From Tagaea sp. (GTDB lineage: Bacteria; Pseudomonadota; Alphaproteobacteria; CACIAM-22H2), in assembly GCA_023653245.1 (NCBI GenBank), contig JAMNXK010000010.1:1-23687 (forward strand): a DNA stretch of 23,687 nucleotides. The letters are read 5' to 3'. Below are positions 21,579 to 23,687 of this stretch, piece by piece; position 1 is the first letter of the stretch, and every line of letters starts with the position of its first letter. The translations under genes and the position numbers were made by a program. The notes under the pieces were generated by a model. That model was not told where the DNA came from. It saw only the letters and a list, made by a program, of their open reading frames with translations, and made no database searches.

Positions 21579-23069
21579 CTAGCGCCGATCGAACCCCATG
21601 AAGTTGCGGAAGCGCCCGCACTCGGGATTCCAGGCGTGCTGGACATAGGCGGCCAATCGATCGGCGACCGCGGCGGGCGGGCGGACCTCGCCGCCTTCCG
21701 CGAGCGCGCAAGCGACCAGCAGGCCGCGCGCGTTGTCGTCGATGCTGTAGCCGTGATTGCGGTCCGCGATGGGGCCGATCGCGTGCTGGAGAAGTCCGGT
21801 GTCGTCGCACATCGACAGAAAATGATCCAACCGGATGCGCGGCGGTGCCGGGAACGCGCGCGGGGCGGCCGCGCGGCGGATCGCGGCGAAGACGTCGTGA
21901 TAGCGCTCGCCCGTGCGCGCCCAGACCATTTCGCGGCTGTCGCGATGGGCGTTCGCGCGCATCGCGTCGCGCTTGGGCGCGTCGGTCAGCAGGTCGGCCA
22001 CCGCCGTCGCGGTCGCGGCCGGATCGGCGAAGGGCACGAGCGTGCCGGCGCCGTCGGCGAGCAGTTCGCGCGCGTGCCAATAGGGTGTCGAAACGACCGC
22101 GCGCCCCGAGCCGTAGCTGTAGGCGAGCGTGCCCGAGGTCATTTGCGCTTCGTTCAGATACGGCGTGACGTAGACGTCGCACATCGCGATATGGGCGAGC
22201 AGCTCGGGGCGCTCGACGAAGCGATCGACGAAGACGACCCGGTCGGCGATGCCCAGCGCGCGCGCGCGCGCGACCAGACTCTCGCGGTACGCCTCGCCTT
22301 GTTCGCGGACCAGGTGGGGGTGCGTGGCGCCGAGCACGACATAGACCGCGTCGGGGCGGCGGCGCAGCACTTCGGGCATCGCGTCGATCATCACTTCGAT
22401 GCCCTTGTTGGGGCTCAAAAGGCCGAAGGTCAGCACGACGGACCGGCCCGCGAAGCCCAGTGCTGCCTTGGCCGCGTCGGGCGGCTCGAATGCCACGTCG
22501 GGAATGCCGTGCGGGATGATCTCGATCTTCTCCGGCGCGACGCCGTAAACGCGCGCGAGCGTGGCACTTCCCGTCGCGGTCATCGCGACCAGGCGGGCGG
22601 AACGCGCCGCGATGGCGACCAGCACGTCGCGCTGTTCGGGCGTGGGGCGATCGAGAATCGTGTGCAGCGTGGTGACGACGGGCATATCGAGGCCGTCGAG
22701 CAAACGCAGGATCCAAGCGCCGGAGGGCCCGCCGAAAATCCCGAACTCGTGCTGCAAGCCGACCGCGTCGTAGCGCTCGCGGTTGAGGAAGTGCGCCGCC
22801 GCCGCATAGGCCGCTTCGTCGCCCGCGTCGATCGTCCGGCACACGGACGCCGGATAGACGTGGCGCGGGCCGGAATCGTTCATCGCCACGATCCGGGTTT
22901 CTATGCCCGGGCGCGCGGCGCGCAATGCCAGATGGAGATCCGTCGTGAAGGTCGCGATGCCGCAGCGCCGCGGCAGCGAGTTTCCGACGAGCGCCACGCG
23001 CGCGATGGGCCCCGTCGGCGGCGAGGCGGCGGACCGGACGCGGCGGACCGGAAGCTGCGGGCCGATCAC
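21579..23069 (-). CDS. Glycosyltransferase family 4-like, truncated by in-frame TAG
   Basis: A 496-aa product as the sequence stands. Residues ~20-375 are a GT-B, GT4-type glycosyltransferase: GNSLPRRCGIATFTTDL at the N-terminus, LQHEFGIFGG, TTLHTIL, IPHGIPDV, LTFGLLSPNKGIEVMIDAM (start of the nucleotide-sugar domain), VVFVDRFV, and YLNEAQMTSGTLAYSYGSGRAVVST for the donor phosphate. From ~385 an extra helical domain begins (LDHFLSMCDDTGLLQHA, HGYSIDDNARGLL) and stops abruptly after NFMGFDRR. The next codon is TAG where a Trp (TGG) would be expected, and the same frame continues for another 267 codons. The GTG start at 23069 overlaps the stop of the upstream small gene (GTGA). The acceptor is unknown. 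Confidence 0.88.
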   Translation of the reverse strand: MIGPQLPVRRVRSAASPPTGPIARVALVGNSLPRRCGIATFTTDLHLALRAARPGIETRIVAMNDSGPRHVYPASVCRTIDAGDEAAYAAAAHFLNRERYDAVGLQHEFGIFGGPSGAWILRLLDGLDMPVVTTLHTILDRPTPEQRDVLVAIAARSARLVAMTATGSATLARVYGVAPEKIEIIPHGIPDVAFEPPDAAKAALGFAGRSVVLTFGLLSPNKGIEVMIDAMPEVLRRRPDAVYVVLGATHPHLVREQGEAYRESLVARARALGIADRVVFVDRFVERPELLAHIAMCDVYVTPYLNEAQMTSGTLAYSYGSGRAVVSTPYWHARELLADGAGTLVPFADPAATATAVADLLTDAPKRDAMRANAHRDSREMVWARTGERYHDVFAAIRRAAAPRAFPAPPRIRLDHFLSMCDDTGLLQHAIGPIADRNHGYSIDDNARGLLVACALAEGGEVRPPAAVADRLAAYVQHAWNPECGRFRNFMGFDRR

Positions 23070-23218
23070 GCGCCTTTGCGCCGGGCCATGCCGATCTTGG
23101 CGGCCTCCTTGGTCGGGCGCAGCGCTTCGACGAACGACGCCGACTTCGCGACCGGCTTGGCTTTGTCGGCTTTGGGCTTCTTCGCCTCGCGATTTCCGCG
23201 ATTGCGTTCTTTGGCCAT
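23066..23218 (-). CDS. Small basic Lys/Ala-rich protein (50 aa)
   Basis: A 50-aa, highly basic protein: MAKERNRGNREAKKPKADK, followed by AKPVAKSASFVEALRPTKEAAKIGMARRKGA. Short proteins beginning with this RGNREAKKPK pattern are common in alphaproteobacteria, with no assigned function that I know of. The charge suggests nucleic-acid or ribosome binding (inference). The ATG at 23218 follows GGGAG by 8 bases. The TGA overlaps the GTG start of the glycosyltransferase (23066-23069), so the two are translationally coupled. It is probably the first gene of the minus-strand operon. Confidence 0.75.
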   Translation of the reverse strand: MAKERNRGNREAKKPKADKAKPVAKSASFVEALRPTKEAAKIGMARRKGA

Positions 23219-23459
23219 GAGGTTACTCCCGGTTGGAAACGGACGCGCGCGCCCAGGGCGCTCGCTTGAGGCGGGCGCGGACGGAACGCGGCGGATTTTT
23301 GGTACTGCGGAGTAATGGACCCTTATCGGCTCGATTGCAAGGGCGACGGCGCAAGGCGCCTTTGGCCACCATCCGATCGCCGCGCGTCCACAGCCGATCT
23401 TGCCATCGCGCGCCGCAACGCGCCTCCGGCGCGGTCGCAGCGACGCGGCGAATGCGGGC
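23219..23459. other. Intergenic region upstream of the small basic gene
   Basis: The 241 bases between the small basic gene and the end of the flavoprotein gene contain no supported ORF. CGCGCC-TCC-GGCGCG (23419-23433) forms a short stem about 27 bases past the flavoprotein stop and could act as a weak, U-less terminator. The more AT-rich part (about 23296-23340) is where a promoter for the minus-strand operon would be expected, but I find no convincing -35/-10 pair. Confidence 0.35.
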
Positions 23460-23687
23460 CTAGCTTCCCGGCACGCCGGCGGTCGTCGAGTATTCGAAGT
23501 GATGGACCTCGCCGGGCCGGCAGATCGCGCGTGCGGCGTGGGCGGCGGCGGCCGCCTCGGCGAAGCCCGACAGGATGAGCTTCAACTTGCCCGGATAATT
23601 GGCGATGTCGCCGATGGCGAAAATCCCGGGTGCCGAGGTCGAGGAATCGCGCTGCTCGACCTTGATGTGGTTCTTGTCGAGCGCCAG
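23460..23687 (-). CDS. Ferredoxin--NADP(+) reductase/thioredoxin reductase-like flavoprotein, 3' end
   Basis: Only the last 75 codons are in the window; the gene continues beyond 23687. The sequence contains the C-terminal FAD-binding motif SAPGIFAIGDIANYPG, followed by KLKLILSGFAEAAAAAHAARAI and the tail FEYSTTAGVPGS, which is characteristic of the TrxB-like (YumC-type) ferredoxin--NADP+ reductases. The absence of a CxxC cannot be judged because the relevant region is outside the window. The long tail after the GD motif favours the ferredoxin reductase over thioredoxin reductase. The stop is TAG at 23462-23460. Confidence 0.85.
   Translation of the reverse strand: MALDKNHIKVEQRDSSTSAPGIFAIGDIANYPGKLKLILSGFAEAAAAAHAARAICRPGEVHHFEYSTTAGVPGS

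Noticed and set aside
19459..22842. Apparent 1127-aa minus-strand protein ending in the GH130 enzyme
   Set aside because: The first ~695 residues are an off-frame reading of the glycosyltransferase; only the part from the TTG at 20754 has GH130 features.
20652..23315. 887-aa plus-strand ORF across the glycosyltransferase region
   Set aside because: It mirrors the minus-strand glycosyltransferase and crosses several gene boundaries; composition is typical of antisense frames.
1..23687. CRISPR arrays, tRNA or rRNA genes, phage genes
   Set aside because: No regularly spaced direct repeats, no tRNA-like cloverleaf with conserved TTCRA arm, no rRNA sequence and no structural phage genes were seen on reading the window.

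Overview
The window is GC-rich, dense, mostly operonic DNA, consistent with an alphaproteobacterium. The family mix suggests a Rhodospirillales-like soil or rhizosphere bacterium, but that placement is inferred from codon style, TRAP and ABC carbohydrate-type transporters and gene families, not from any marker gene.

Layout. (1) 1-620: remnant of an IS3-family insertion sequence, with orfA intact and orfB cut off after about 17 codons. (2) 621-5719, minus strand: a tight five-gene operon read from 5719 downward: fused alpha+beta E1 2-oxoacid dehydrogenase, VOC/glyoxalase-like protein, SDR dehydrogenase, IclR regulator, alpha/beta hydrolase. (3) 5720-6014: AT-rich divergent regulatory region with two promoter candidates sharing a repeated motif. 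(4) 6015-10140, plus strand: TRAP transporter (binding protein, small and large membrane subunits), then a mandelate-racemase/enolase-superfamily gene broken by a -1 frameshift. (5) 10298-17956, plus strand: ABC carbohydrate-type importer (binding protein, two permeases, ATPase) running into an RraA-like aldolase, a D-2-hydroxyacid dehydrogenase, an amidohydrolase/lactonase and a Gfo/Idh/MocA oxidoreductase, several with start/stop overlaps. (6) 17841-19033, minus strand: GntR/FCD regulator overlapping the previous gene tail to tail, and a small XRE-type HTH protein. (7) 19459-23218, minus strand: a 50-aa basic protein, a two-domain glycosyltransferase interrupted by an in-frame amber codon, and a GH130-type glycosidase. 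(8) 23460-23687: 3' end of a ferredoxin/thioredoxin-reductase-like flavoprotein.

Working model (inference): 621-17956 is one catabolic island for an unidentified carboxylated or sugar-derived compound. Two importers (TRAP for an organic or sugar acid, ABC for a sugar-like ligand) feed a set of lactonase, dehydratase/isomerase, dehydrogenase, aldolase and 2-oxoacid dehydrogenase enzymes, under at least two local regulators (IclR and GntR). The most notable non-coding signals are strong GC hairpins directly after both binding-protein genes, a motif repeated in opposite orientation at the divergent promoters, and a TTATYGATAA palindrome in front of both transporter operons. The GT/GH130 operon is probably a separate glycan synthesis or turnover unit. 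Two genes carry single-base lesions (frameshift near 9124, amber at 21579-21581), which are either true pseudogenes or sequence errors.
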